Positions 1-64,000 are shown, counted from the stretch's first letter. The stretch: DNA of 64,000 nucleotides from Hyperoplus lanceolatus (GCA_026929865.2 CM049414.1:3539001-3603000); one strand, 5' to 3'. Notes: generated by a model not told the origin, from the letters alone. Made by a program: numbers and translations.

Positions 1-1529
1 TTGCTGCGTGTGTTGGTCTGGACACGCTCGGTTGAAGCTTTATCAAGAAAACCAGAAATCTGGCTATGGTTTCAATTGGTTCTATCTAATATGGGCGCGC
101 CAGAGCCCCTTATATGGTACTCTGGGGAGGACGTAACCGGATGACGACAGTGACATGCATGCGACGTTGAAGCCGTGATAGTAAACATCAAAGATGGCTG
201 CGGATATGTTGTGTGAGTTTGAGACTGCTTTTGCCTCGACCCTTAACGATTTGGAAGACGGCACTCAAATCTTTCATTAGCAAGTAAGTGGAATGTTCTG
301 TTTTGCCGACCGACAACGGCAAACGTTTAATTTAACAGTTTAACAGCTGTTCGCTAAACGAAAGGGGCTTACGTCACCTTGTGCATCCTCTGATTGGTTG
401 TAGTGCTATCCAACTGCGTGCAGTGGCATTTGAAATGCACGAGTAGGAGCCGCCCCTTGAGTTGGACATTACCATTGATCGTGGCCAGACCCTCTATCGT
501 TCAAGATATCAGGGTCTGGATTTCCAGGCTACCTGTTTGCTTGTCGGGACGCTAAACTAAGCTAACCTGGAAATGCAACCAGGTTGTACCGGTATTAGAC
601 GAATGACGCTGGTTCAGCCTGAAGGTCAACACTTTCTAATAACGTCTGTGCGTTAAAAAGGGCCTTTGAAGGGTTGGCATTGGCCTGTTGCAGAGGTGGA
701 AGGTTTGCTGCAAATTTCTCAGGATATACATTTTAAAAAACAATTGGATACCGAACGCAAAATCATGCATTTACAAAAACAAAAATACGCATTGTGATGC
801 CTTCAATCAATGTGTGTGTCGTATTTCGACATGATGACTTACAATCCTGTCAGGCACTAGGAATGCAGGCCAGGCCTGGCAAGCAGGGGGCGAATCTCGC
901 TAATGTAAGGCACGGATCAAGTGAACCAAGTGTGAGTGCGCCCTTAGATCACCTTGTGCAACGGGCATTTACTGGACTTCATTTCTGACGTCAGATTCTG
1001 GGTATGATTTTTCTTAACTCACCATCTGAAAATGACCTAATACCCATGAGGGAGAGAGTCAGCACCTTGGCCGATTGTGGCAAATAGACAGACCACTGAA
1101 CACCTGCAGATAGGCCCCGTGGAATATTACAAATCAGCACAGAGTGCCGGGGTGTGTAAGTCTGAGCAAACTCCCTGATCCCTGCATGTTTACATAATGT
1201 AATGTCCAGCCACCACATGACCATCCAAGATTGTCAGGGATAACATAACAGTCGACTACTCAGCAAAACTCAAGTTATTTATTTTTTTGGGGGGGGACAT
1301 CACTGACAATTTATGACAAATTATGCTTAGGGCCTCCAAAGGCTTAGCAGCGGCCCTGCTCTCATGTCATTCATTGTCTGTTGATGTAATTCCGGATTTG
1401 TTTCAGTCGTACAAGTGATTCCACACAATGTTCCATGGTTTCAGCAAACGTAGGCAAGAGTATTGAATTCAAGTTCATACATTATTTTATTTTTATCTTT
1501 TTTCCTTCACATCATCATAGGTTCTTTTA
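1..1529. other. CDK19 intron 4 sequence, no gene seen
   Basis: This stretch lies 3' of CDK19 exon 4 on the minus strand. I looked for the next expected exon, which would encode the KPANILVMGEGPERG segment that follows HRDL, and did not find it. The remaining CDK19 exons are therefore probably beyond the left edge. Small open frames here have no recognisable domain. Confidence 0.5.
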
Positions 1530-2760
1530 GCCATCCAAAGCATCATCTGTATTAGTACAGGTCTTTGAGCTCCTTTACCATGATGACTTTAGCTTATTCG
1601 GGAGAACCGTTCATCTTTATCCATACTTTACAGTTCCTTGTCCACGTAGCTTGTATCTTATTTTTATATTTTAGGATACGTGCCTGCCTTGCAGTATCCG
1701 CATTTTTCTTTGTTAGGTGGTCATTTAGAAACACATTTGACCCCCGCAGCTTCCTGGCCTGGCTCAGTAGTTCAGCTTTGGCTTTTCTGTTAACAAAGTT
1801 TATTAGGAATCATGATGATCGGTTTGGTGTTGTTGTCTTTCCAAGGAAGTGTGTGACATGCATGAGATTGATGCTTTGTGACTTTTACATTTTTTAATAT
1901 GTTTTGTGTCTTGAGTGTGAAATAATGTTTTTTAAACCTTTATGTTTTTATGCTGCCTTCTTGGCCAGGAATCTCTTGAAAAAGAGATTTTGAATCTCAC
2001 TGAGAATATTCCTGGAAAAATAAAGCTTAAAAAAATAATTTGCTTGTATGTTCATACTATGGCTTTCAAAGAATTGAAGGACGTGTTGTTCTAATGACTC
2101 TAGCTCCCTCGGTTGAGCTTCTTCACCTCTTCCCCCACCTGTCACTCGGGCATAGGTTTGATGTTTTGTCACAAGTCCACTTATTATCAAATCATCCATT
2201 CTTGAATATTGCTCCAAGTCATCGACTCGTCGCTCCAGGTCAGTCATTTTCATATCCTGCTCCTTTATTATAACCTTCAGCTGCCGCACTTACTCCATTA
2301 GTCCAAGTAGTTGTGTTTGTCGTTTTGACACTTTGCTTATTTCCCCCGACATATAGCTAAGAGATTTCCTTATCTCCTCCATCTCGTCCTCGTTCTGCTG
2401 GTTTTTCTTTGGTGGCATGAAATCTCAGCGACGGAGACTACTAGAGCTTGGGCCTGGTGGTCGCTAGAGCCTGGAGATGTGAGCAGGACTGTTAGCTCAA
2501 GCCTGGAGATGTTAGCAGGACTGTTAGCTGTAGCCTGGGGATGTTAGCAGGACTGCTGCTAGCTGGAGCCTGGAGATATTAGTCAAAGTAGTCCACATTC
2601 ACTTCAAAATGATTTCCTTCAATCCAGTGTACTCAGTAGTACTTGATGCAAAACAAAATGAGTAGTAGAAGTTGATGCCAACAAAAAAATAGTGCAGAAA
2701 ATGGACACAGACAGAGGGACAAACTCACAAGCAACCTAACGTTCGGCCATCTTGAAAAGG
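1530..2760 (-). mobile_element. L1-type LINE, decayed 5' fragment with ORF1 remains
   Basis: Read on the minus strand, a frame at 2,289-2,040 encodes a coiled-coil segment (DLERRVDDLEQYSRMDD) typical of LINE ORF1 proteins. The C-terminal RNA-binding part, with a KDNNTKPIIMI-like stretch, lies at about 1,850-1,560 in broken frames. The start near 2,755 reads TCAAGATGGCCGAACG on the minus strand, a common LINE 5' end. Between it and ORF1 is a repeated 5' UTR. No endonuclease or reverse transcriptase follows, so the copy is truncated. The clade assignment is inference. Confidence 0.65.
2469..2582. repeat. Tandem ~32 bp repeat in LINE 5' UTR
   Basis: About 3.5 units each begin GCCTGGAGATGT and contain AGCAGGACTGTTAGCT, with small substitutions and one 3 bp expansion. 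They lie between the LINE 5' end and its ORF1, the usual place for promoter monomers or 5' UTR repeats in LINEs. Confidence 0.75.
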
Positions 2761-3482
2761 GTGTTTTAAGTTACAGTCCCTACTCCTAGATATAGGCAGG
2801 GATGTGAAACTAACTCAAGTAATTTTTCTAAGAATTTGTACTCTACTTGAATATCGTTTTTTGGAAACTTGTGACTTTCAATAAATACATTTAGAAGATA
2901 CAAATTATACTTTTGTCTCCACTACATTTCTATGAAGCTTGTTGTTCCTTGTTACTTTCAGGCTGAGCAAAGCTTTGAAGTCAGCTGTTGTAAAGTGCAA
3001 TTGGCCACACGCTCTGTTCCACACATTAGTAAACCAATCACAGTACTAAGCTCTCAGCTGGTTTTCAAGTAAATACCGAACTTATACCTAAATATGTCAC
3101 CCATGCCCGCTCTTTCATTCAGACCTCATAATGGTAATGGCGACAGCAGGAGATAAACCTGTTGTTAGTTACAGAACAATATGCGACCAAATAACAGCAG
3201 TCACGGGCCATATCTCTGATCAATGTTCCAGATGTCGGAAATGAGAGGAAATTAGAAATGACTCTTCTTATCATATCTCTGCTTTCAACAACTCTGTCCA
3301 ACCTGAGAAAGCACATTCAGGCATATGAATGTCCTTTTCTCTCCAGATGAACATTTTGAATTAAGTTTTTGAATGTTGTCAAGATGGTACGATGAACAAT
3401 GATACAGATGTTATTTCATAACATTATACTTTTTTTGAGCCTGATACCATGTGTGTCACTTCACTTCTCAACTTGATCCTAC
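2761..3482. other. Intronic sequence, no gene seen
   Basis: Within CDK19 intron 4. The first 200 bases contain ACTTGA/CTCAAGT-type motifs that resemble the end of a hAT element found intact at 52.5 kb, but no paired end or target duplication could be located. Confidence 0.3.
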
Positions 3483-3657
3483 TGTTGTGCCTACAGCAGT
3501 GCTAAAAAGTACAATAGAAACCTATGAGGAAAAGTGAGGCCTAGTTCCCCTTCTCAAATCCAGGATTTATTTTACCCATGTAGGCCCCAAGAGTTCCTTA
3601 TCAGGCTTTGAAAAGGGGAAGTAGGCCACACTTTTTAGCACTGCTGTAGGCACAACA
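3483..3657. mobile_element. Palindromic MITE with 28 bp perfect inverted ends
   Basis: The first 28 bases, beginning TGTTGTGCCTACAGCAGTGC, are the exact reverse complement of the last 28. The arms continue inward with a GGCCTA(G/C)TTCCCCTT block shared by both sides and a short insertion in the left arm. CTAC occurs on both flanks and may be a 4 bp target duplication. There is no coding capacity. The superfamily is not clear from the ends. Confidence 0.8.
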
Positions 3658-41444
<37,787 letters not shown>

Positions 41445-42803
41445 GGGCAGCCCGGGGTTGGTTGGCACACGGGTTTGGTTGGCACACACCTATTTTCTTG
41501 TCTTTGGAAGGTCACAGAAACAAAAATGTGACATCAAAATGTCTGCTTTCTTTACTTGTACTCATCTACTATGTTAAAACATGTGAAAGTCACCAACTTT
41601 TTTTGGTGAGGGTAATATTTCCTTTTTATGGTAGCAAAAGTAAAAAAGTGGTCTTTTGACTAAACATATAAAACTGTGAAAAATAGAGATATTGTAAATG
41701 TGTTATAACTAGTTTATAAACATAGGAATCAGCTACATTTTGATCTAAGATTTCATAGTCTGTGATGAGGAATGCTAGTTGGCTTACACAATTTCATCTC
41801 AAATTTGGTTAAAATGTGAGCGGGGTTGGTTGGCACACCGATTTGGGGGTTGACAAATGACACATGACAAAAACTGTTAGAAATTAGCCATGTAGGCTAT
41901 TTGATCTAACAGTTTAATCTAATCTAAGTCTAATCTATTTGTTTCCTTATGTATGTATAGGTCTATGTGTCTGTCTGTGTGTGTGTGTGTGTTTTTGTTA
42001 ATGTGTTTTTCGGGGGTACTATGGTTTTTGTGGTTAGTGTCCCTTTAAAAATATGGTGACCCCTGACCTCATACAAAATAGTTCTTTCTGTTCTTTCATC
42101 GTGAGGTAAAAGTAGGCATTAGTTTTAAAACCTTCATGTTATTTTTATTACTAGGCCCATATATGGAGTTTTCTTGTTATTCCTACCCTATAAGGATACA
42201 ATTGAAACTTGAAATGTAATCGTATTTCATAATATTGAATTATATTTGTTAATAAAGGCTAATCAAGTTAATATTTTCAAGCTTGACCGCTAGCAGTTGC
42301 TTACTTTACCTTTCACACACACACAAAGCACTTATAGTAGGTATATTATTGTATTTTGTTAATAAATAGACTTCTGACACATTAGGGCAAACAAACGAAA
42401 CGATAGTCCTACTGATATGTTGCTTCAAATTGTTGTTTGGTTCTAAAATATGGGCTGATAATCTATTAAATGTTCATTTACTGTTTATTGGTTGAATTAA
42501 ATGATCAAACTTTTAATTTGGTTGTTTAATTTTTTTTAACTGTCACATTTTAAAAGTGTACCAACCAACCCCCTAACGTGTGCCAACCAACCCCACGATG
42601 GGGCTGGTTGGCACACATGCGCAACATTGCTTTAATCATCATACCATCTTATTTTGCAAAATATGTGTGAACAATTAAAACATAATCATGTATAGCTGAG
42701 ACTTAAACCTTTCATATTCTGCTGGTTAGAATATTGAAATAAAAATGATGCCAGAGAAATACAGCAGTGAGTAAAAAGTGTGCCAACCAACCTAGGGCTC
42801 CCC
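41445..42803. mobile_element. Second pogo-like element, non-autonomous
   Basis: TA dinucleotides border inverted ends GGGCAGCCCGGGG and, reverse-complemented, GGGGAGCCCTAGG. Both ends continue into GGTTGGTTGGCACAC. The same motif recurs at 41,475, at 41,825 and as an inverted pair around ATGGGGCTGGTTGGCACA near 42,598. The design parallels the element at 9,131, where the motif reads GGTTGGTTGTCACA. No coding frame remains. Confidence 0.75.
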
Positions 42804-42838
42804 TAAAAGGTTCAATCCCATTCAAAAACTTCATTTAA

Positions 42839-43271
42839 AGGTGAAGTAAGCAATTTATTTATGTTAATATAAGTGTTAAATCGATCTTTATTTATACAGT
42901 GATCACTTACATAGTGTGTGCGTTTCATAAAGCCGATCTCTCAGTCACCCGCTCTGCATGTACTCGGCAAATAAAATTTTCGGGGATCCCAAAACTGATA
43001 TCCAATCAGAAAAGAACGCTACAAACTGGTACCTGTCTAACTGCCGGTGCACGTGCAGAGCTAAATATGGGTGTAAATCTATGCACCTACAAAGTTGGAG
43101 CAGGTAAAAATCCTTCCCAATGTCTGTTTTGATGGTTTTTATCATGTTTTATCACTCTTAATTATCTGAGATGATGCTTGATAACTCGCTGCTTGAAGAC
43201 CGCAGTGCATTAAAGCTGGAGTGGAGAATTTGGTGAGAAAATAGCAGTTGGCATAGAGATTTATTATTATT

Positions 43272-43323
<52 letters not shown>

Positions 43324-43865
43324 TTTATTTATATAGAGCCTTTCAAGGAACCCAAGGTCGCTTCACAAAAAGGGGGAAGTAAGAGTGTGTATGTGAAAGT
43401 GAGTCAGTGTAAATGCATAGGGCACTAGGGTAGGGTAGTGTGTTTGTGTACACATGAAGGGGGGGGGGGCAGGTTAGAGGCCATAGGCCTCTGAGAAGGG
43501 GTGTGCCTTTAGGAGCTTCTTGAAGGACTCCACTGAAGTGGCACAGCGGATATGGAGGGGGAGCAGATTCCACAGAGTCCAAATACCTCAACCGCTCCAC
43601 TTGTTCTCTTTGGTCCCTCCCCGACACGCTCTACACCAACAACGTCGGTGCCAAAGTGAATGGACTGTCCCAACAGACAATTTTTTTTTTTTTAGAATCG
43701 GAGCCTCGCTCTGTTTGGTCAAAGTGTACCGCTCATGTTAATTTTGACCAATCAGAAATCACATACCCCAGCTTTAATGTGGTGACGTGGGGACGAGGGA
43801 GGGGACTGCTAACTGCAGTCAGTGACAGGAAGTTAGCTAAACTGACCATTCCGCTTACTGAACCT
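42839..43865. mobile_element. TTAA-flanked DNA transposon, interrupted by a LINE tail
   Basis: TTAA at 42,835 and 43,866 borders inverted ends AAGGTGAAGTAAGC and, reverse-complemented, AAGGTTCAGTAAGCG. TTAA targets are used by Kolobok and piggyBac elements; the ends do not begin CCC, which favours a Kolobok-like assignment. About 0.5 kb of other sequence, including a LINE 3' end, splits it. A related copy is at 16.8-17.0 kb. Confidence 0.6.
43262..43640 (-). mobile_element. LINE 3'-end fragment with (ATT)n tail
   Basis: On the minus strand a C-terminal reverse-transcriptase relic (VESFKKLLKAHPFSEAYGL) is followed by a 3' UTR ending CGACCTTGGGTTCCTTGAAA and then ATATAAATAAA and a (TTA)n tail at 43,320-43,262. 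It is inserted in the TTAA-flanked element. Confidence 0.65.
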
Positions 43866-43974
43866 TTAATTGTTGTTATTATTATGAGGCCTATTGTTAT
43901 TATTATTAGTTTAATGGACATTTATAAAGCAGAATGTAACATTTTATATGTTTGCTAAATTGAATTAGGCCTAT

Positions 43975-44310
43975 TTAAGATAAGATAAGATACAACTTTA
44001 TTAATCCACCGTAGGAGAAATGTGTTTGTTGCAAAACAGGCCAGCAGCAGTGGAAAGGCACAGCATAAAAATGACGATGCAATAAATACAAAGTGCTAAT
44101 GCATAAGTAGACGCTATAGTTAAAGTAAGGACAACAGCAAGACAAACAGAACCAACATCATGATGATGGGTGATGCATATACACATATATACACGTACCT
44201 AAACACACACACATGCATATGCAAACACATAGACATACACACACACAAAACATCAGGCACTGTTGAACAGCCTAATGGCTGCCGGCACAAATGAGCACCT
44301 GAAGCGCTAC
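43975..44310 (-). mobile_element. LINE 3'-end fragment with (TCTTA)n tail
   Basis: The minus strand has a C-terminal relic resembling CSFVPAAIRLFNSA and a CA-rich 3' UTR. It ends in TTAATAAAGTTGTATCTTATC and a (TCTTA)n tail at 43,993-43,976. Confidence 0.55.
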
Positions 44311-44509
44311 TTATTGACTAATACAAAGTTATAGCTATATAATGCTAGGCTATTGCAATCGCATTATATTTTCAACAACTGCAATTGGCCAAAAGGGCTC
44401 ATTTTATAACAGTGATGTCTGTTTTATTTAGGCCTAATATGATTTTCGAATAGGCCTATCATTCATTCTGTTTATTGGATATAGCCTATATCAGAATGGA
44501 GTAACATGG

Positions 44510-44960
44510 TTTAAAGCCCTGGGCGGCCTTGCTTCTTATATTTCTGACATACTGTCTTTGTACACACCTTCCAGACCATTAAGATCCACTAATGGAGCCC
44601 TGCTTATCGCGAGGTCGCGATTAATGAGAAAGTTTGATCGGGCGTTTTATATTAGAGCCCCGGCACTCTGAAACTCTGCCATATCAGACGACCATAACTT
44701 CCTTTATATCACTTTTTAAAACTTTTTTTTTTATTTGTGAAAGCGTTTGGAAACGTTTGACTTTAGGTTACATTGAGCCGACTCTTTATTTATGCTATTT
44801 CCGATCTTATCTTATATTCACTATTTTCGGTGCTTTCATTTATTCATTTTTTTTTTAATATTTTTTTTTTATCTCTGTTCTTTCTTATGGTATAGCCTAC
44901 TAATGTTCATGTCCTTAGGTCTTTATTTTTCTTAAGCAGTTTGTTATAGTGTTAATAAAG
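44510..44960 (+). mobile_element. LINE reverse-transcriptase C-terminal fragment
   Basis: The translation near 44,523-44,690 reads GLGGLASYISDILSLYTPSR, then PLRSTNGALLIARSRLMRK and APALWNSA, the conserved C-terminal region of L2-type LINE polymerases. Stops follow, and a T-rich 3' UTR runs to about 44,960. Confidence 0.65.
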
Positions 44961-45433
44961 GTGCTATAAATGAATAAATGTTAATAATGTAAATAATAAA
45001 TTAATGCATGCAATGGTAAGTGGCAGTAAACATTTGTAATCCAAATGAACCATAGACTGTATGATATTCATTTGCTCCTTTTCATGAACAGTAGCAAAAC
45101 ATATGTCAGAGAAGCACATTGTTTACTTTGATAATCTAAGTAAACAATGTTATATATGTTCCTGTAAGCATGTTTCTGTTGAAGCTCTAAAATGTAAAAT
45201 GTTTTCAATAAACAAAAATGAAATAGTCCCATTTTTTAAACTGCAACGTAGGCTTACATGAATAGAGCTTACTGTCATTTGATTGTAATAGCCTATATAT
45301 AGGCCTATAGGATGTTATTTGGAATATTGGTTTTAGTATTTAGAGAGGTGTAGCACACTACGCAAAGACTGTACAAATTAAACGTCACGTGAGAAAACCC
45401 CTGCTTTGACAATATGATTGATAAGTGCAGGAA

Positions 45434-45513
45434 CCAATCGCATATCACAAAACAGAGTCCTACGACCGGATTGGCTAAAGCTGAAAGTGACGTAGGCGCA
45501 GCTAGCATATAAA
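45434..45513 (+). promoter_or_regulatory. amd1: AMD1 core promoter: two CCAAT boxes, CRE-like site, TATA box
   Basis: In order are CCAAT (45,434-45,438), an inverted CCAAT (ATTGG, 45,470-45,474), TGACGTAG (45,488-45,495, CRE-like) and TATAAA (45,508-45,513). Initiation about 30 bases below the TATA box would fall near 45,538, only about 14 bases before the uORF ATG. Mammalian AMD1 also has a TATA promoter and a cap-proximal uORF. Confidence 0.8.
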
Positions 45514-45551
45514 GCCACCGCGCCATCTACGCTCACTGCTTTTTACACAGT

Positions 45552-45572
45552 ATGGCCGGCGATATTAGCTAG
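45552..45572 (+). CDS. amd1: Upstream ORF MAGDIS, polyamine-responsive leader peptide
   Basis: ATG GCC GGC GAT ATT AGC TAG encodes the hexapeptide MAGDIS. In mammals the identical peptide stalls ribosomes at its own stop codon when polyamines are high and lowers AMD1 translation. Its exact conservation here, in the 5' leader about 180 bases before the AMD1 start and close to the predicted cap, strongly supports the same role. Confidence 0.95.
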   Translation: MAGDIS

Positions 45573-45748
45573 CACTCGCTAACGGTATTCTCTGCAAAAG
45601 GGAAGACGGTAACTAAAGAAAATCAACACCTGGATTGCTTAAAGGACTGTACCTCAATAAATTATAACTGACCGGGGAAGGATTTATTAAGCTCTAAACG
45701 TTACACACGACGTTGATTTTTTTGTTGTTGGGAGTCTGTTGTCTCATG

Positions 45749-61094
<15,346 letters not shown>

Positions 61095-61457
61095 GGGTGG
61101 AGGATGAAGAAGAGGCGTAAAAAGAAAGGCGTGGGCTCAGGGCTCCGGCCCCCACTACAGAGCCCGCCGTCCCCCCCCCTCCTCCTCCCTCCCTCTGGCT
61201 GTTGTCGTGGGTCTGACAGCCCTAGTTTAACCTCCAGTTTGAGTTGTTTGCATTGTTGTTCCTGTGACTTAGATCTCTTGCATGAAAGCTCTTTTCTCCG
61301 TTTCGATATTCTAGCTCACTCTTGCTGTGATCTTGAAGTGCATGTAGAGGAATTAAACAGGCTCCGTTTGAGGCTGTCCACCTTTGCCCAGTCCTCCGGT
61401 CCCTTCCTGCAGGTGTCCCCCCTCATCCCCCACAGACAAGGCTTCCGCCCACACTAG
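61095..61457 (+). CDS. amd1: AMD1 in-frame stop-readthrough extension (120 codons)
   Basis: After the TGA the reading frame stays open for 120 codons to TAG at 61,455-61,457. It begins GWRMKKRRKKKG, passes a Pro-rich stretch and continues with CCSCDLDLLHESSFLRFDIL, HVEELNRLRLRLSTFAQSSG and a C-terminal HRQGFRPH. In human AMD1, a conserved extension of about this length is known to be reached by rare readthrough and to stall ribosomes at its end, limiting output per mRNA. Frame and length here fit that; conservation of sequence could not be measured. Confidence 0.75.
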   Translation, partial: GWRMKKRRKKKGVGSGLRPPLQSPPSPPLLLPPSGCCRGSDSPSLTSSLSCLHCCSCDLDLLHESSFLRFDILAHSCCDLEVHVEELNRLRLRLSTFAQSSGPFLQVSPLIPHRQGFRPH

Positions 61458-63670
61458 GCCGGGGCCCTGGCATGCTCAGACCAGTCAGCTCTCTATCACT
61501 ATTGGTCTCTCCACCACACTTGGTATTGATGACCCACCCCCTCACGTCCACGTGCACTTTAAAACCCTGTTTGCTCATGGCACCAAGAGAAGGTCAACTC
61601 TGACTGAATGTACAAGTCGTGCTTCTTATTCTAATGGCCGTCCCGCTGTCAGGACACAGTTGAGCTTCTTTGGAAACACACGCCATACTAGCTGTTTAAT
61701 GTCCCACTGGAGGGTCATTGGTCCATGTGCTCTCTGGTTGCTGTAAACTGCACTAATGCTTTGCTGGGCTGAGAAGCCCCTCTACAGACATTCACACACA
61801 CTCATTCATTCACTGGTGCTCCTCCACCCCAACAATCATACAGTCCCACCATATGGACGGAGAAGCTGGGGACTGTATGTATTTGAATTACTTTAGAGAC
61901 TCAGTCTATAGGAAGTTTCTATCCTATCCATCTCCTCCACTAGCACACTACTTTTACATGAATTGGTTAAATGTAAAATTGAAACTGAATGTGGTCCCAG
62001 GCTGGTTAAAGCCCCCACCCCGCTTCGCTTGTCTTTTGAATGTACACGTCTCTAGAGAAAAGCCTGGACCTGGTTTGAGCTGAATGTACGCCTCCAGGAG
62101 AGCACACACACACACTCCTCTTCCATCTCTCACACACACAGAGCTCACAAAGACCTGTGCCGCCCAGCCATTGTCCCCAGCAGGTCTGGCCCTGTCAGGC
62201 AGACCGTCAGCTGGCCCCAGAACCCTGGCCCTCCTGGCTGCCCCGCTCTCAATGGGAAATAATGAATCGGACACTTTTTTGCTTAGTTGCCCAGCAAAGC
62301 ATTTTTTCTTCTTCCCCACATAATATCCATCCTCTCTCTGTCTCTTTCCGCCCCATACAGAAAACCTGTAGGCACAACAATAGAGGGACACCAGTCTGAG
62401 CATGCCAGGGTCATCCCGGATCATTCCACATAAAACTGCCATTTTATTAAATTTATTGTGCCCCCCGACAATTTTTGCAGTGAATTGGTCTAAAATGTGA
62501 AGCCCCCAGCAGTTCTTTTCTTTTTGTTTGGCTCAATGCCCTTTGTTCTGAGGGGGAGAATCCTGTGACACTATGGTGCATGTGACTACTAGTGCCGTGT
62601 TGCTTGACAGTGTATTGTACCGCCGTCTCTTCCTCCTCGTTTTGTCCGTGCTTCAACTTCCTCGTGTGTGTGTGTGTGTGTCCAGCCCAACGTGCACTGT
62701 CGACTGCCATATCCTGATGGCTTTTGAATAGGGACATCTATCCTCTTGTATAGTCGTGAAAGCAGGTTAAGATGTGTTTTAGTTCTCGTGGGGATGATAG
62801 TGGTACGGTGGTGGGCTTGTGTCACCATGCTTCTCCTGCCAGAGAATGCAAGGCTGAAGACACACGCGGGTTTGTGGAGCTCAACCTGCTTTCACCAGTC
62901 CCTATTCTAGTGCATTGATCACCTGAGGCACTCTGTCGCAAGCGTTCACATTAAGATCAAGCAGTGAAGTTGTGCGCTGGAGTAGTTTCCCCTCTATAGT
63001 CTGCCCATCACGGCGTTTTGGAGTGGATTCATTCTTTTTCCCCGAGGACCAATCTCTGCTCTTAAATGGAGCTACTCTCAGCTTGCTGTCAAATGATTTC
63101 GGTAGTCTTGCCATGACTGTTATAGGTCCTATAACAGTTTTTTTTTTAAGGATATTTAAGCTGTTCAAAAAAAAAAAGAGGTGAGGCTGGTTAAAACTTA
63201 CTGTTCTTGGATTAGGTACATTTTTAGCCTTTGTAGGTGTGGATCATTGCGACATTTGTTTTATTTTTTTATACAGTGAACTCAAAATGCATTTTTGCAG
63301 TTGAATGGTTATAGAATTTTTATACAAAAAATATTTTGTATTTTTGCTGCGGACCAATATTCTCTTTTTTTTTTTTGTCCAAATGTTTTATTTTGTTGTA
63401 AAAAAAACCCACTGTTCAAAAAAAGCTAGTGTGTTCTGAAGTTACGGGGATGCTGAGCGAATCATGTTATCTGTCTTGTCTAGTTTGTGTCACTCTCCCT
63501 CCCTTCAAGAGTGAGGGGGAGTGATGGCCTCCCCTATCCTATGGGTGAGACACGGTGCAGTGGCAGGATGTACTGAAGGAGAAAAACTTTGCTGTTCTAA
63601 TTCTTTCTTTTGCTGTTCTCTGGATGGTCAAGATGTGCTAAATATATCTGTGCTACGAGCTTGATGCTTC

Positions 63671-63676
63671 AATAAA
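63671..63676 (+). terminator. amd1: AMD1 poly(A) signal AATAAA
   Basis: The hexamer lies in TTCAATAAAAACG and is followed within 30-50 bases by a TG/T-rich stretch (CTTGTCTTCTTTATTTC), the expected downstream element. Cleavage is expected near 63,690. Confidence 0.8.
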
Positions 63677-63699
63677 AACGATACTTATCTGTGAAACCG

Positions 63700-64000
63700 C
63701 TTGTCTTCTTTATTTCAGGTCTGGTTGGTCCCTTCGCGTAGGAACAGAGACTGTCATGGATGCTAAATCAAAAGCACGTCACAACGGTTAAACACAAAGC
63801 ACTTCTCTACCAGCTAGAAAGGCAAATGCCTGCTCATACAAACCCTGCGTTCCAATTCACATACTTCCCTACTATTTAGTATGCCAAAAAAAGATTTATA
63901 CAGCAGTGGTTCTGAGCGAGTGATTTGATTGGACGAGAGACCTTCTATGCGTTCTGAAGGAGTTCTGAAGGAGTGCTGATATGAGCGAACAACATCACTC
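63700..64000. other. Downstream of AMD1; probable start of a dispersed repeat
   Basis: The stretch from about 63,848 (GCGTTCCAATTCACATACTT) resembles the end of a common fish MITE, but its other end is beyond the window. No gene is seen. Confidence 0.35.

Larger units (their letters stand above)
61095..63695 (+). other. amd1: AMD1 3' UTR
   Basis: About 2.6 kb separates the stop codon from the poly(A) signal. It contains the readthrough extension at its start and U-rich stretches near 63,131 and 63,364. No other gene is recognised. The end is inferred from the AATAAA at 63,671. Confidence 0.75.

Noticed and set aside
45713..45748. Longer AMD1 N terminus starting further upstream ([12 protein letters not shown]...)
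   Set aside because: The extra residues are absent from AMD1 proteins, and the downstream ATG has the better context and the conserved start.

Overview
The window is vertebrate nuclear DNA from a ray-finned fish, most likely a percomorph teleost. The genes are split by spliceosomal introns, and the repeats include a Rex3 retrotransposon, Tc1/mariner and hAT elements and tRNA-derived SINEs, in the mix typical of teleosts. There are no bacterial operons, CRISPR arrays or prophages.

Two host genes lie head to head about 4.7 kb apart. On the minus strand is the 5' part of CDK19 (Mediator kinase, CDK8 paralogue): four coding exons at 40,851-40,724, 37,072-36,997, 6,465-6,355 and 5,718-5,578. The rest of the gene lies beyond the left edge. 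On the plus strand is a complete AMD1 (S-adenosylmethionine decarboxylase proenzyme) with nine coding exons from 45,749 to 61,094. It has a TATA/CCAAT/CRE promoter, a cap-proximal upstream ORF encoding MAGDIS, a long 3' UTR and a poly(A) signal at 63,671. CDK19 and AMD1 are also neighbours in human 6q21, which supports both calls.

The remainder is mostly transposon-rich intron and spacer. CDK19 intron 2 (6.5-37.0 kb) holds a pogo-like element with a hAT nested in it, a SINE with a perfect target duplication, a Harbinger-like element, a decayed Tc1 element abutting a decayed LINE, and a 3.3 kb tandem duplication whose left copy carries a nearly full-length Rex3. The CDK19-AMD1 spacer holds a second pogo-like element, a TTAA-flanked element split by a LINE tail, and two further LINE ends. 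AMD1 intron 6 (52.4-60.5 kb) is a nest of a hAT element containing a TTAA element and a second hAT, followed by a decayed L2-like LINE and a 0.75 kb long inverted repeat.

The most biologically interesting signals are translational controls on AMD1: the MAGDIS uORF at its 5' end, and an open, in-frame 120-codon extension directly after its TGA stop, matching the known vertebrate AMD1 readthrough tail. The clearest structural signals are the abutting tandem duplication with CAGG at its breakpoints and a pair of related pogo-like elements that repeat a GGTTGGTTGKCACA motif. I found no wholly new multi-gene system.
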